Assembly (NCBI RefSeq): GCF_030389495.1
Contig: NZ_CP127832.1
Span: 1 to 64,000 of the forward strand
Direction of reading: 5' to 3'
From: Ligilactobacillus cholophilus
Lineage (GTDB): Bacteria; Bacillota; Bacilli; Lactobacillales; Lactobacillaceae
DNA: 64,000 nucleotides
Shown: positions 44,357 to 57,447 of the stretch, one piece after another
Layout: each line of letters opens with the position of its first letter
How positions within the stretch are numbered: the first letter of the stretch is position 1
Made by a program: the position numbers and the translations under genes
The notes under the pieces: generated by a model
What the model saw: only the letters and a program-made list of their open reading frames with translations
Told to the model about the DNA's origin: nothing
Databases searched by the model: none

Positions 44357-44385
44357 TTGACAACTTGTATATACAAGTATAAAAT
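44357..44385 (+). promoter_or_regulatory. Promoter of the trehalose PTS gene
   Basis: Perfect -35 TTGACA (44357-44362), 17-nt spacer, -10 TAAAAT (44380-44385). The spacer is filled by the TreR operator. Confidence 0.8.
44363..44378. promoter_or_regulatory. TreR operator (ACTTGTATATACAAGT)
   Basis: Perfect 16-bp palindrome matching the known B. subtilis-type TreR core TTGTATATACAA. It lies exactly between -35 and -10. A weaker half-site ACTTGTAATTAT follows at 44389-44400. Confidence 0.82.
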
Positions 44386-44399
44386 ATCACTTGTAATTA

Positions 44400-44413
44400 T
44401 GAAAGCGTTTTAT
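44400..44413 (+). promoter_or_regulatory. cre-like CcpA site in the trehalose PTS leader
   Basis: TGAAAGCGTTTTAT closely matches the cre core TGAAANCGNTTT. It lies just downstream of the predicted start, consistent with catabolite repression. Confidence 0.6.
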
Positions 44414-44431
44414 TTTAAGGAGGGGTAATCA

Positions 44432-46372
44432 ATGACAAAGAAAAATGTTGCAATTTTAGCACCCAGCGATGGAAAAGTAATTCCATTATGTGCAACTAAT
44501 GATAAAGTTTTTGCGTCAGGAACAATGGGAGACGGTTTTGGTTTGCAACCAATTGATGTGAATAAAATTCAAGTGGTCGCACCTGTAAGTGGCAAAATAA
44601 CGATGATTGCAAGTACTAAACACGCAATTGGAATTACTACACCAAATGGACTTGAAGTATTGATACATATGGGAATTGATACGGTTAAACTAAATGGTGA
44701 TGCATTTGATATTAAATGCAAAGTAGGGGAAAACATCAAAGCTGGTGCTCCTATTGCGATGATGAATTTGGATATTATTAAGAGTCATCATTTATCAGAC
44801 ATGATTTTAGTTATTATTACAAATTCAACTGATAAAATTACTGCTCTTAATATTTCTGAAAAGGAAGTATCAGTGGGGGATTTTGTTGTTGATGCATCGA
44901 TAAAAGACCTGAAAAAGAAACAAAAGTCTAAGAAAAATTATGATGAAATGGCCAAACAGATTGTTCAATTGGTCGGAGGAAAACAAAATATCTCAAGCGT
45001 AATCCATTGTATAACTCGATTGCGTTTTTATCTAAAAGATGAAAAGAAGGCACAAACTGAAAAATTAAAAGATGTCACAGGGGTTATTGACGTAATTAAG
45101 GCATCAGGTCAATATCAAGTAGTAATTGGTAATGATGTAACTAATGTATTTGATGCAGTTATGAAACAATTAGGCCCACTTGAAGCTATGGACGAAAATC
45201 AAGAAGTAGATACAGAAAAACAAAATACAAATTTAGTTAAACGTGCCTTTAATGAATTGATAGGTTTTATTACTGGATCAATGAGCCCGGTAATTGGAGT
45301 AATTGCTGCTTCTGGAATTATTAAGGGGATTTTAGCCTTATTAACTTTGCCTCAATTAGGAGCAATTTTAAAACCTACAAGTACTATTTATTTAACAATA
45401 AGTTCGATTGCTGATTCAGCATTCTTCTTTCTTCCAATATTAGTTGGTTATGCAGCTGCCAAGAAATTAGGTTCAGATCCAATTGTGGCTGCAGTTATTG
45501 GTGGAGTTTTAACATATCCTCAAATAATAGAATGGGGCAAATCGTTTAAAACGATGTTTGCAATTGGTAATCTAAATTTTGAATTTTTAAATTATGCTTA
45601 CTCTATATTTCCAATGATTGTTGCAGCTTGGTTAGCTAAGATTATTGGAAATTGGTTCAAAAAGCATTTACCTAGTTATTTGCAAATGATTTTTAATCCA
45701 TTGTTTACTATTTTGATTGTATCTGCGATCACTTTAGTTATTACAGGTCCAGTGATTCAAGGCGCAGCAAATGGTATTGCTAACTTTATTAATTGGTTAG
45801 TACAAGCATCAGGATGGCTTGGTGGATTTGTAATTGGTGGACTTTACCAACTATTAGTAATTTTTGGATTGCATTGGGGTGTTGTTCCATTAGTTGCTCA
45901 ACAAATTGCTCAAACTCATCAAAGTGCTTTGAACGCAATCATTTCAGTTACAATGGTTGCTCAAGGCGCAGCAGTTTTAGCAGTTGCAATTAAATCCAAA
46001 AAGAGTGAAATGAAAGAATTAGGTTTTGCTGCTGCTATTTCTGCATTTTGTGGAGTAACAGAACCAGCAATATATGGAATTAATTTACGTTTTAAGAAAG
46101 TGTTTGTTTCTGGTTTAATTGGATCAGCAGTAGGTGGTTTGATTACAGGATTAATGCATGGAACAATGTTTGGATTTACTGGTTCATTAATTGGTTTTTC
46201 ATCATTTTTCAATCCAGCACACCCAACACAATTAAATAGTTTCTATGCGTTTCTAATTTCAAGTATTGCAGCGATTATTGTCTCATTTTTAGTAACATGG
46301 TTCTGGGGATATAAAGATAATATGAAGATTGGTCAAAAAGTAAAACAAAAGAAGGCTCCAGGTATAGAATAA
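44432..46372 (+). CDS. treP: Trehalose PTS EIIABC (domain order A-B-C)
   Basis: A 646-aa fused permease importing trehalose as trehalose-6-phosphate. Residues 5-150 are a Glc-type EIIA (phospho-His79 in VLIHMGIDTVKL). Residues 165-245 are EIIB (Cys193 in IHCITRLRF). Residues 265-640 are EIIC with about ten helices and GVTEPAIYGINLRFKK. The Glc-family EIIA is at the N-terminus, whereas BglF-type fusions have it at the C-terminus. AAGGAGGGG precedes the ATG. It is divergent from treR-treC. Confidence 0.9.
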   Translation: MTKKNVAILAPSDGKVIPLCATNDKVFASGTMGDGFGLQPIDVNKIQVVAPVSGKITMIASTKHAIGITTPNGLEVLIHMGIDTVKLNGDAFDIKCKVGENIKAGAPIAMMNLDIIKSHHLSDMILVIITNSTDKITALNISEKEVSVGDFVVDASIKDLKKKQKSKKNYDEMAKQIVQLVGGKQNISSVIHCITRLRFYLKDEKKAQTEKLKDVTGVIDVIKASGQYQVVIGNDVTNVFDAVMKQLGPLEAMDENQEVDTEKQNTNLVKRAFNELIGFITGSMSPVIGVIAASGIIKGILALLTLPQLGAILKPTSTIYLTISSIADSAFFFLPILVGYAAAKKLGSDPIVAAVIGGVLTYPQIIEWGKSFKTMFAIGNLNFEFLNYAYSIFPMIVAAWLAKIIGNWFKKHLPSYLQMIFNPLFTILIVSAITLVITGPVIQGAANGIANFINWLVQASGWLGGFVIGGLYQLLVIFGLHWGVVPLVAQQIAQTHQSALNAIISVTMVAQGAAVLAVAIKSKKSEMKELGFAAAISAFCGVTEPAIYGINLRFKKVFVSGLIGSAVGGLITGLMHGTMFGFTGSLIGFSSFFNPAHPTQLNSFYAFLISSIAAIIVSFLVTWFWGYKDNMKIGQKVKQKKAPGIE

Positions 46373-46424
46373 AAGGTGAGTGACCGGTAGGAATCGTTTC
46401 CAAGCCGGTTTACTCACCTTTATG
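46372..46424 (+). terminator. Long three-segment hairpin after the trehalose PTS gene
   Basis: Starts at the stop codon: AAAGGTGAGT / ACTCACCTTT (10 bp), then ACCGG / CCGGT (5 bp), then GGAA / TTCC around TCGT. Unlike every other terminator here it is GC-richer and the T-tract is weak (TTTATGTAT). It probably terminates or protects the 3' end. Confidence 0.7.
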
Positions 46425-46519
46425 TATATATTCTAGTATACTGTTAATAAAGAAGATTGACTAGAAAAATTGCATTGTATAAAATGTAAATTATTATAAC
46501 GAAATGAAGATGGATTTTT

Positions 46520-47206
46520 ATGAAGAATAAAAAAACAATGACACTTGCACAAAAAATAAATATTTTACGTGCTGCGGTCATGGGGGCAAATGATGGAATT
46601 TTATCAGTTGCTGGGATTGTTTTAGGTGTTGCTGGAGCTTCCACAAGTAATTTTGCAATTTTTATTTCAGGAATTGCCGGGATGCTTGCTGGAACTGTTT
46701 CAATGGCAATGGGTGAGTATGTTTCTGTTAATGCGGAAAAAGATTCTCAAAAGCAAGCCATCGAAAATGAGAAATTAGCTTTAAAAGATAATTATGATGG
46801 CGAAGTAGATTATGTTAGACAAAAGTATTTGAAAAAGGGAATCAAACCAACGCTAGTTGAAAAAGCAGTAACTGAAATGATGAACGAAAATGCTTTAAAA
46901 ACAATGGTACGTGAACGTTATGGCTTTAATTTAGGTGAATTTACAAGTCCATATGCAGCTGCTATTGTATCAATGATTTCATTTCCATTAGGGTCAATCT
47001 TACCATTATGTTCAATTTCTTTCTTTCCACGTTCAATTAAAGTGGTTGGGACATTTATTGCAGTTATTTTTGCACTGGCAGTAACTGGTTTTAGCGCTGC
47101 ACGATTAAGTCATGCAAATAAATTACATGGTACAGTTCGAAATGTTATTTCAGGAGTAATTACAATGCTAGTTACATACGGCATTGGTAGTTTATTTGGA
47201 CATTAA
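46520..47206 (+). CDS. VIT/CCC1-family metal transporter (first of pair)
   Basis: A 228-aa membrane protein with about five helices. NILRAAVMGANDGILSVAGIVLGVAGAS and SMAMGEYVSVNAEKDSQ are the family's helix-1 and helix-2 signatures; the following acidic cytoplasmic helices would bind metal. Relatives export or sequester Fe2+ or Mn2+. Followed after 16 nt by a paralogue, indicating an operon and possibly a heteromeric carrier. Confidence 0.9.
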   Translation: MKNKKTMTLAQKINILRAAVMGANDGILSVAGIVLGVAGASTSNFAIFISGIAGMLAGTVSMAMGEYVSVNAEKDSQKQAIENEKLALKDNYDGEVDYVRQKYLKKGIKPTLVEKAVTEMMNENALKTMVRERYGFNLGEFTSPYAAAIVSMISFPLGSILPLCSISFFPRSIKVVGTFIAVIFALAVTGFSAARLSHANKLHGTVRNVISGVITMLVTYGIGSLFGH

Positions 47207-47222
47207 TTAGGAGGCTTGAACG

Positions 47223-47912
47223 ATGAAAGATAAAATGAATGAACCTCGTTCAGCTATGGGGGAACGCTTAAACGTTTTGCGAGCGGGAGTTCTAGGATCG
47301 AATGATGGTATTCTAACTGTTGTTGGAGTACTTTTTAGTGTTGCTGTAGTAACCCCAAATCGTTTTACAATTTTTATTGCAGGATTATCTGATTTACTAG
47401 CATGTGCATTTTCAATGGCATCAGGTGAATATGCTTCTGTAAGTACTCAACGTGATACTGAACAGGTTACAGTTCAAGAAGAACGAAAATTATTAAAAAC
47501 GCATCGTGATGACGAATTGAATGCAGTTAAGGAATTTTATATGAAAAAGGGTGTTTCTGAGTCAACTGCAGCTGAAATTGCGGCTGATTTATTAGAGAAA
47601 AAACCTTTGGAAACAGTTGTAAATGTAAAGCATGGACTTGTTTTAAATGAATATATGAATCCATGGAATGCCGCTTTTTCATCATTGATTTCTGCAGCAC
47701 TTGGAGGAATTTTTCCGCTTGCAGCTATGACATTAAGTCCAGGAGTATGGATGTGGCCAGTTACAATTTTAGCAGTCTGTTTATCAGTTTCGCTGACAGG
47801 ATATTTGAGTGCTAAATTAGGAAATGGATTAGTAAAAGTTGCAGTAAAGCGTAATCTAATTGTTGGTATTATCACAATGATTATTCACTACACATTAGGT
47901 TTATTGATTTAA
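47223..47912 (+). CDS. VIT/CCC1-family metal transporter (second of pair)
   Basis: A 229-aa paralogue of the preceding gene: LNVLRAGVLGSNDGILTVVGVLFSVAV, SMASGEYASVSTQRDTEQ and a C-terminal GIITMIIHYTLGLL. AGGAGG lies directly ahead of the ATG at 47223. The two share topology but are clearly diverged in the middle cytoplasmic domain. Confidence 0.9.
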   Translation: MKDKMNEPRSAMGERLNVLRAGVLGSNDGILTVVGVLFSVAVVTPNRFTIFIAGLSDLLACAFSMASGEYASVSTQRDTEQVTVQEERKLLKTHRDDELNAVKEFYMKKGVSESTAAEIAADLLEKKPLETVVNVKHGLVLNEYMNPWNAAFSSLISAALGGIFPLAAMTLSPGVWMWPVTILAVCLSVSLTGYLSAKLGNGLVKVAVKRNLIVGIITMIIHYTLGLLI

Positions 47913-48046
47913 ACTAGACATAACAGAATTACATTATTAAAATATAGATATATTTAATAAAATCTTATATTATTGAAGAAAATATGATGTGCATAAAGAG
48001 CTAGATGTTATAGTTTCCCATTATTGTTATGACTAAGCAGAATTGA

Positions 48047-49120
<1,074 letters not shown>

Positions 49121-49156
49121 AAAAATGTCGGTTTAGAAATAAACCGACATTTTTTA
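49121..49156. terminator. Bidirectional terminator
   Basis: AAAAATGTCGGTTT / AAACCGACATTTTT hairpin between convergent trpS and the solute-binding protein gene. Confidence 0.92.
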
Positions 49157-49159
49157 TAA

Positions 49160-49942
49160 TTATTGAAATGCATAATTATAATAATAATATTTAGTAGATA
49201 ATTCAGTTAACGTAGTTGCTATGCGAAGCTGATCAATTGCATGAGACACTTGATTAGCTAATTTGCGAGAATTACTAATAGCAATAATTTGTTGACTCAA
49301 AATATTTATATCATCAATTTTATAAAATTGATTTGGAATGGATTGATTATTGCTGTTATTGTAACTTCGCAATGGATGTTTATTTAAATATTCTGAATAT
49401 TGGTATGCATTTAACATAGCTGCATCAATTTGTTTTTTATCTAAAGCACGAATTAATTGGTTGGCGTTTTTGAAATAAATTGTTTTAATTTGGTTATTAT
49501 TTAAAAATTCTTGACTACCATTTTCTTGTAATATTCCAACTGTCTTATTTTTTAATTTAGATAAATTATTAATTTTATGGGTACTAAAAACTATATTTTG
49601 AATATATAAAACTGGTTTAGTTTGATATTTTAAATTAGTTGTACCTTTAGCAATTCCTAGTGCTAAATCAATTTTTTTATTTTTAAAAGCTTTAAGTAAT
49701 TTGTCTTGATTACTATAGGTTTTGATTTTAACATTTTTATGCATTTGTTTGCCTAATTTCTTTGCTAATTCAACATTAAACCCAACTAATTTATGATTTT
49801 GAGAATAACAATCTGGTTTCCTTTGAACCATTCCGATTTCTAATTGATCATCAGCTGCTTGAACAAGTGATTGAGTGCTAAATAAACAGATGATTAAAGC
49901 AATTAGCGCAAAGAATATATTTAAATGTTTTTTCAAAATCAT
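49160..49942 (-). CDS. Orphan family 3 solute-binding protein
   Basis: A 260-aa secreted protein with a signal peptide (residues 1-29, cleavage near VQA-AD) and a periplasmic-binding-protein fold: LEIGMVQRKPDCYSQNHKLVGFNVELAKKLGKQMHKNVKIKTYSNQDKLLKAFKNKKIDLALG. This matches amino-acid (PBPb) binding proteins. There is no lipobox cysteine and no permease or ATPase gene alongside, which is unusual for a Gram-positive ABC receptor. GAGGTG precedes the ATG. Ligand unknown. Confidence 0.8.
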   Translation of the reverse strand: MILKKHLNIFFALIALIICLFSTQSLVQAADDQLEIGMVQRKPDCYSQNHKLVGFNVELAKKLGKQMHKNVKIKTYSNQDKLLKAFKNKKIDLALGIAKGTTNLKYQTKPVLYIQNIVFSTHKINNLSKLKNKTVGILQENGSQEFLNNNQIKTIYFKNANQLIRALDKKQIDAAMLNAYQYSEYLNKHPLRSYNNSNNQSIPNQFYKIDDINILSQQIIAISNSRKLANQVSHAIDQLRIATTLTELSTKYYYYNYAFQ

Positions 49943-50015
49943 TTCACCTCTGCGAACTTTGATAAAATTATTATATAATATAGCATAGAATAAATTAACT
50001 AATGGAGAAAAAATA

Positions 50016-51281
50016 ATGCGTGGATTTGGAAAATATTATCGCAAGACTTGGGAAGAACGACTTGCGATTTTAAGAGATACATTTTATTTAGATGATAATG
50101 ATATAGCTGAAATCGAACACGTTTCTGGAAATGGTGAAATCGGAGATACAATGGTTGAAAATTTCATTACACAGTTTGAAATTCCTGAAGGATTAGGATT
50201 AAATTATGTAGTTAATGGCAAGGAGTATCTTGTTCCTATGGTTACAGAAGAACCTTCAGTTATTGCCGCTGCTAGTAATGGAGCTCGCTTAGTAAAAGCA
50301 GGCGGTGGCTTTAATGCAGAAGTTAAATCAAGATTAATGCTTGGCCAAATTGTAATTGAAAATATAACTGATGTAGATGAATTAGTGCGTAAAATTAAAG
50401 CTGATCAAGAACACTTATTGAAAGTAGCAAATGATGCTCATCCATCTATTGTGCGTCGTGGTGGTGGTGCTCGATGGTTAAGAACACGGATTTTAGCAAA
50501 TGATTTATTATCAGTAGATTTGGCAGTTGATGTACAGGAAGCAATGGGAGCTAACATGTTGAATACTATGTTAGAGGCAGTTGCAAATGAAATTCAATGT
50601 ACCTATCACCAAGATGTTTTAATGAGTATTATGTCAAATTATGCAACTGAAAGTTTAGTGACAACTAAAGCAAGAATACCGGTATCTGAATTAGCAAAAG
50701 AAAATATTAGTGGCGAAGAAGTCGCTCTTAAAATTCAACAGGCAAGCCGGTTAGCGCAATTGGACCCATATAGAGCAACTACTAATAATAAGGGAATTAT
50801 GAATGGTGTGGATGCTGTTACTATTGCTAGTGGAAACGATTGGCGGGCAATTGAAGCAGGTTCACATGCATATGCAGCACGTGACGGTCAATATAAAGGA
50901 TTAAGTCAGTGGTATTTTGAAGATGGAATTTTAATTGGTGAATTAACATTACCTTTACCAGTGGGATCTGTTGGTGGATCTATTAAAATTGTTCCATTAG
51001 TAAAAATTAATCATAAATTATTTAAAGCCAAAGACGCAAAAGAACTTTCAATGATAATTGCTAGTGTCGGTCTTGGACAAAATCTTGCTGCTTTATATGC
51101 ATTAGTTACTGACGGAATTCAACGTGGACATATGCGATTACAATTAAAAAGTTTAGCCGTTTCAGTTGGTGCTAAACAAGATGAAATCAGCAAATTAGTT
51201 AATTTGCTAGAGAAAAACAAAAAACGAGATTCTGCAAGTGCTCGTGAATTACTTGAAAAGTTACGAAGGGAAGAATTATGA
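50016..51281 (+). CDS. mvaA: Class II hydroxymethylglutaryl-CoA reductase
   Basis: A 421-aa enzyme of the mevalonate pathway making isoprenoid precursors. EEPSVIAAASNGARLVKAGGGF carries the catalytic Glu, QEAMGANMLN is the DAMGAN-type dinucleotide motif, NNKGIMNG holds the catalytic Lys, and QRGHM the catalytic His. Some lactic acid bacteria use it biosynthetically. Its TGA overlaps the next ATG (ATGA). GGAGAAAAA precedes the ATG at 50016. First gene of a three-gene operon. Confidence 0.94.
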   Translation: MRGFGKYYRKTWEERLAILRDTFYLDDNDIAEIEHVSGNGEIGDTMVENFITQFEIPEGLGLNYVVNGKEYLVPMVTEEPSVIAAASNGARLVKAGGGFNAEVKSRLMLGQIVIENITDVDELVRKIKADQEHLLKVANDAHPSIVRRGGGARWLRTRILANDLLSVDLAVDVQEAMGANMLNTMLEAVANEIQCTYHQDVLMSIMSNYATESLVTTKARIPVSELAKENISGEEVALKIQQASRLAQLDPYRATTNNKGIMNGVDAVTIASGNDWRAIEAGSHAYAARDGQYKGLSQWYFEDGILIGELTLPLPVGSVGGSIKIVPLVKINHKLFKAKDAKELSMIIASVGLGQNLAALYALVTDGIQRGHMRLQLKSLAVSVGAKQDEISKLVNLLEKNKKRDSASARELLEKLRREEL

Positions 51282-52240
51282 TCGAACCAACATTAAATGA
51301 CACTGTCAAAAAATTAATTAAAAAGGCAGAAGAAATTCAACCAAATGGTATTGATATTCAATATCATGACGAAAAGTCAGGATTTGTTAGACATGACCAA
51401 GCACAACATTATTTAAGAAATGGAAAACTAGTGATTGATGTTTTAGATCAAACAGATGTAAATTATGTCGTATCACATGAATTGTTACATTTTATGTTAA
51501 TGTTTGAAAAGTTACCACAAATTTCATTTAATTTGGAAAGTGAACATCCTAACTTAGATAAGAAATACGTTGCAACTGGAATGGAATTATATGATATTTT
51601 AATGCATTTCTTTGTTTATCAACAACAACGTGAATTAGGATTAATTAATAAAGAAATTGAAGAATTATATTTTAAAGGAATATTGGCAGTTCTTAAACCA
51701 GAACCTAAAGATTCAAAAGATGAATGGATGGTATTACGGACTGTGAATGTTTTAGATGCATTGGTTTTCTTTAAAGATAATCAAGAAGAGATCTTGCCTA
51801 AGTTACGTGAACTATATCCTAAAGCTACAGCGCAAGCGGAAAAATTATATCAGGTTATTACAACTAAGCCTTTAGATTCAGCATTTAATGTTCATCGAGC
51901 AATTGTAAAGTTATATAAGGACTTTGATAAAGCATTAGAAAGCTATGGATTATATGGAATGAATTTAACGACCTATGTTTCTTTGACACCTGTTTTGAGT
52001 AAACGACAATTACGATTAGATGTGCGTCAATTATTTGAAATATTCCATACAGATTTAAAAGAAAATCTTCAATTTAAAACCGCATATGTTGGACGAATGA
52101 AAAATGACCAACAAAATGCTTTTGTTATTAGTGAACCGCAAGGAAACGATCAACAAAAAGCTCGGAAATTCCGTGAAATATACGAAATGCCAGTAGGTGA
52201 GTATTTAGATTCAATTGGAGTACCATTTATTGTACGATAG
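51278..52240 (+). CDS. IpaB/EvcA-named protein with an HExxH motif
   Basis: A 320-aa soluble protein. Residues 67-71 are HELLH inside a predicted helix (NYVVSHELLHFMLMFEKLP), the zinc-metalloprotease signature. Glu103, Asp106 and His110 in GMELYDILMHFF are candidate further ligands. The C-terminal part (200-320) is helical then mixed. I know lactobacillar homologues only under the uninformative name IpaB/EvcA family. It overlaps mvaA by 4 nt and is followed after 22 nt by a Sir2 gene. No secretion signal. Confidence 0.72.
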   Translation: MIEPTLNDTVKKLIKKAEEIQPNGIDIQYHDEKSGFVRHDQAQHYLRNGKLVIDVLDQTDVNYVVSHELLHFMLMFEKLPQISFNLESEHPNLDKKYVATGMELYDILMHFFVYQQQRELGLINKEIEELYFKGILAVLKPEPKDSKDEWMVLRTVNVLDALVFFKDNQEEILPKLRELYPKATAQAEKLYQVITTKPLDSAFNVHRAIVKLYKDFDKALESYGLYGMNLTTYVSLTPVLSKRQLRLDVRQLFEIFHTDLKENLQFKTAYVGRMKNDQQNAFVISEPQGNDQQKARKFREIYEMPVGEYLDSIGVPFIVR

Positions 52241-52262
52241 AGACTGAAAGGGGCGATTTTTT

Positions 52263-55045
<2,783 letters not shown>

Positions 55046-55056
55046 TCATATTAAAT

Positions 55057-55092
55057 AAGGAGAGTGTGACGGAAGTTGCAGTCTCCTATTTT
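55057..55092 (+). terminator. Terminator-like hairpin between metG and tatD
   Basis: AGGAGA...TGTGAC / GTTGCA...TCTCCT with one mismatch, followed by TATTTTG. The T-tract is short, so partial readthrough to tatD is possible. Confidence 0.6.
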
Positions 55093-55134
55093 GAATTAAG
55101 TGTAAAAATGAAATTTTGAAAGGAGTGGATATTA

Positions 55135-55893
55135 ATGATTTCAATTTTTGATTCACATACACACATTAATGCACCTGAATTTGATGAAGATATACCTGAT
55201 GTAATTGAACGTGCTCGAGCTATGAACGTTAATGATATGCTTGTTTTAGGATATGATCGTGAAAGTGCAGATAAAATGGTTGAATTAATCAATCAATACG
55301 ATAACATATATGGTGCTGTAGGTATTCATCCTGAAGATGCTGCTAAATATGATGAAGATCAATTACGTATTTATTTAATTGAACCAAAAGTCAAAGCGGT
55401 TGGTGAAATTGGCTTAGATTATCATTGTGATGTTGATCATGATTTACAAAAGGAAGTTTTTAGAAAGCAAATTGCATTAGCACATGAATTACATCTCCCA
55501 ATTAGTATACATACTCGCGATGCATTTGAAGATACATTTGATATTTTAGAAGAAACCAATGGTGCCAAGTATGGTGGAATTATGCATAGTTTTAATGGTG
55601 ATGTTCAGTGGGCACAACAATTTTTAGAATTAGGAATGGAAATTTCATTTAGTGGAGTAGTAACCTTTGATAATGCAAAAGAAGTTCAAGAAGCTGCTAA
55701 ATATGTACCAAAAGAACATTTATTAGTTGAAACCGATGCTCCATATTTAACGCCGATGCCTTATCGTAATCAAATGAATGAACCAGGAATGACGCGTTAT
55801 ACAGTAGAATTTTTAGCAAAATTACGTAATGAAAGTGTAGATGAATTATCAAATCAAACAAGTCAAAATGCAAAGAGGGTTTTAAGAATTTAA
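55135..55893 (+). CDS. tatD: TatD-family metal-dependent DNase
   Basis: A 252-aa TIM-barrel hydrolase. [10 protein letters not shown] supplies the first two His ligands, VGEIGLDYH the Glu, HTRDA a further His, and [10 protein letters not shown] the catalytic Asp. Role in DNA repair or degradation; also called YabD. AAAGGAGTGG precedes the ATG. Its stop overlaps the rnmV start. Confidence 0.95.
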   Translation: MISIFDSHTHINAPEFDEDIPDVIERARAMNVNDMLVLGYDRESADKMVELINQYDNIYGAVGIHPEDAAKYDEDQLRIYLIEPKVKAVGEIGLDYHCDVDHDLQKEVFRKQIALAHELHLPISIHTRDAFEDTFDILEETNGAKYGGIMHSFNGDVQWAQQFLELGMEISFSGVVTFDNAKEVQEAAKYVPKEHLLVETDAPYLTPMPYRNQMNEPGMTRYTVEFLAKLRNESVDELSNQTSQNAKRVLRI

Positions 55894-56450
55894 TGGATCA
55901 AAAAATGAAAATTCAAGAAGTAATTGTTGTCGAAGGTAAAGATGACACCAAAAGAATAAATATGGCAGTAAATGCTGATACAATTGAAACTCGTGGTTCA
56001 GCAATTAGTGATGAAACTTTAGATCAAATTGCTCGTTTACAAGACCAGCGAGGAGTAATAGTGTTTACTGATCCTGATTTTTCAGGTGAAAAAATCAGGA
56101 AAATTATCCAAGAAGCAGTTCCAGGTGTTAAACATGCATTTCTTAAAAGATGTGATGCTGTGCCAAGTCATCAAGGTAGTTTAGGAGTAGAACATGCAAG
56201 TGTAGAAGTCATTCGCGAAGCGCTTAAAAATCTATATACAGAAATGCCAGATGCCCCTGCATTGATTTCACGTGAAACGTTAATGCAAAAGGGATTGGTG
56301 AATGGTAAAAACGCTAAAGAAAAGCGAGAATTACTTGGGGAAATTTTAAATATTGGATATACAAATGGAAAACAACTATATAAAAGATTACGTTTATTTG
56401 AAATTACTCCAGGAGATTTTGAAGAAGCAATGAAACAAGTAAATCAATAG
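55893..56450 (+). CDS. rnmV: Ribonuclease M5
   Basis: A 185-aa enzyme maturing 5S rRNA. The Toprim domain shows [14 protein letters not shown] (catalytic Glu) and [14 protein letters not shown] (DPD), followed by the RNase M5-specific [22 protein letters not shown]. It begins at the TAATG overlap with tatD; ATG 55905 is a possible alternative start. The order tatD-rnmV-ksgA is conserved in Firmicutes. Confidence 0.95.
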   Translation: MDQKMKIQEVIVVEGKDDTKRINMAVNADTIETRGSAISDETLDQIARLQDQRGVIVFTDPDFSGEKIRKIIQEAVPGVKHAFLKRCDAVPSHQGSLGVEHASVEVIREALKNLYTEMPDAPALISRETLMQKGLVNGKNAKEKRELLGEILNIGYTNGKQLYKRLRLFEITPGDFEEAMKQVNQ

Positions 56451-56467
56451 TTTGAAGGTGAAGATTA

Positions 56468-57346
56468 ATGACGAATGAAATTGAAATTGCTAATCCAACA
56501 CGGACAAGAGCAATAATGGAAACTTATGGCTTGGATTTTAAGAAAAGCTTAGGTCAAAACTTTTTAACTGATATTAATATATTGCATCATATTGTTTCTA
56601 CTGCTGAAGTTAGTGCTGATGATGACGTAATTGAAGTTGGTCCTGGAATTGGTGCTTTAACTGAACAAATTGCAAAAGAAGCTCACCAAGTAATGGCATT
56701 AGAAATTGATGAACGATTGATTCCTGTTTTAGAAGAAACTTTATCACCATATTCTAATGTTACTGTTTTAAATCAAGATGTATTAAAGGCGGACTTATCA
56801 AAGCTGATCAGTGAAAATTTTGATGGAAAACATCATATTAAATTGGTTGCTAACTTGCCTTACTATATTACTACGCCAATTATTATGCACTTATTGGAAA
56901 GTGATATTAAATTTGACTCAATTGTAGTTATGATGCAAAAAGAAGTTGCAGAGCGGCTTACTGCACAACCTAAAACTAAGGAATATGGTTCTTTGTCAAT
57001 TGCAGTTCAATACTACACTAATGCAGAAATTGCATTTATCGTTCCTAAAACTGTTTTTGTACCACAGCCAAAAATCGATTCAGCTGTGGTAAAACTTATT
57101 CCACAAAAACGAGATAAGGCACCAATTAATGAAAAACAATTCATGAATGTTGTAAAGGGATGCTTTGCACATCGTAGAAAAAATTTATGGAATAATTTAC
57201 AAGGAATGTATGGTAAGAAAAAAGAAATCAAGGAAGCTCTTGAAAGAGTCCTAAAGCAAGTTGAAATTGATAAAAAAGTACGTCCAGAAGAGTTAACAAT
57301 TAATGATTTCATAGATTTGGCTAATGCATTAATAGAATTTGATTAG
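56468..57346 (+). CDS. ksgA: 16S rRNA dimethyladenosine transferase
   Basis: A 292-aa methyltransferase (RsmA) dimethylating two adjacent adenosines near the 3' end of 16S rRNA. KKSLGQNFLTD at the N-terminus, the SAM site VIEVGPGIGALTEQIA, and NLPYYITTPI, the catalytic N-L-P-Y motif. The C-terminal helical domain contains CFAHRRKNLWNNLQG. GAAGGTGAAG precedes the ATG, 17 nt after rnmV. Confidence 0.96.
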   Translation: MTNEIEIANPTRTRAIMETYGLDFKKSLGQNFLTDINILHHIVSTAEVSADDDVIEVGPGIGALTEQIAKEAHQVMALEIDERLIPVLEETLSPYSNVTVLNQDVLKADLSKLISENFDGKHHIKLVANLPYYITTPIIMHLLESDIKFDSIVVMMQKEVAERLTAQPKTKEYGSLSIAVQYYTNAEIAFIVPKTVFVPQPKIDSAVVKLIPQKRDKAPINEKQFMNVVKGCFAHRRKNLWNNLQGMYGKKKEIKEALERVLKQVEIDKKVRPEELTINDFIDLANALIEFD

Positions 57347-57391
57347 AAATAACATTTCATTCTTGCATATGTTTTGGAGTTTGTGGTAAAA

Positions 57392-57420
57392 TTGAGTTTT
57401 TTTGTTTTTTGTGATATACT
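57392..57420 (+). promoter_or_regulatory. Strong veg promoter
   Basis: TTGAGT (57392-57397), a 17-nt spacer, and TATACT (57415-57420) with an upstream TG (TGATATACT, extended -10). The veg promoter is known as very strong in B. subtilis. Confidence 0.75.
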
Positions 57421-57447
57421 ATGACCCATGACGGGAGGATGAAACAT

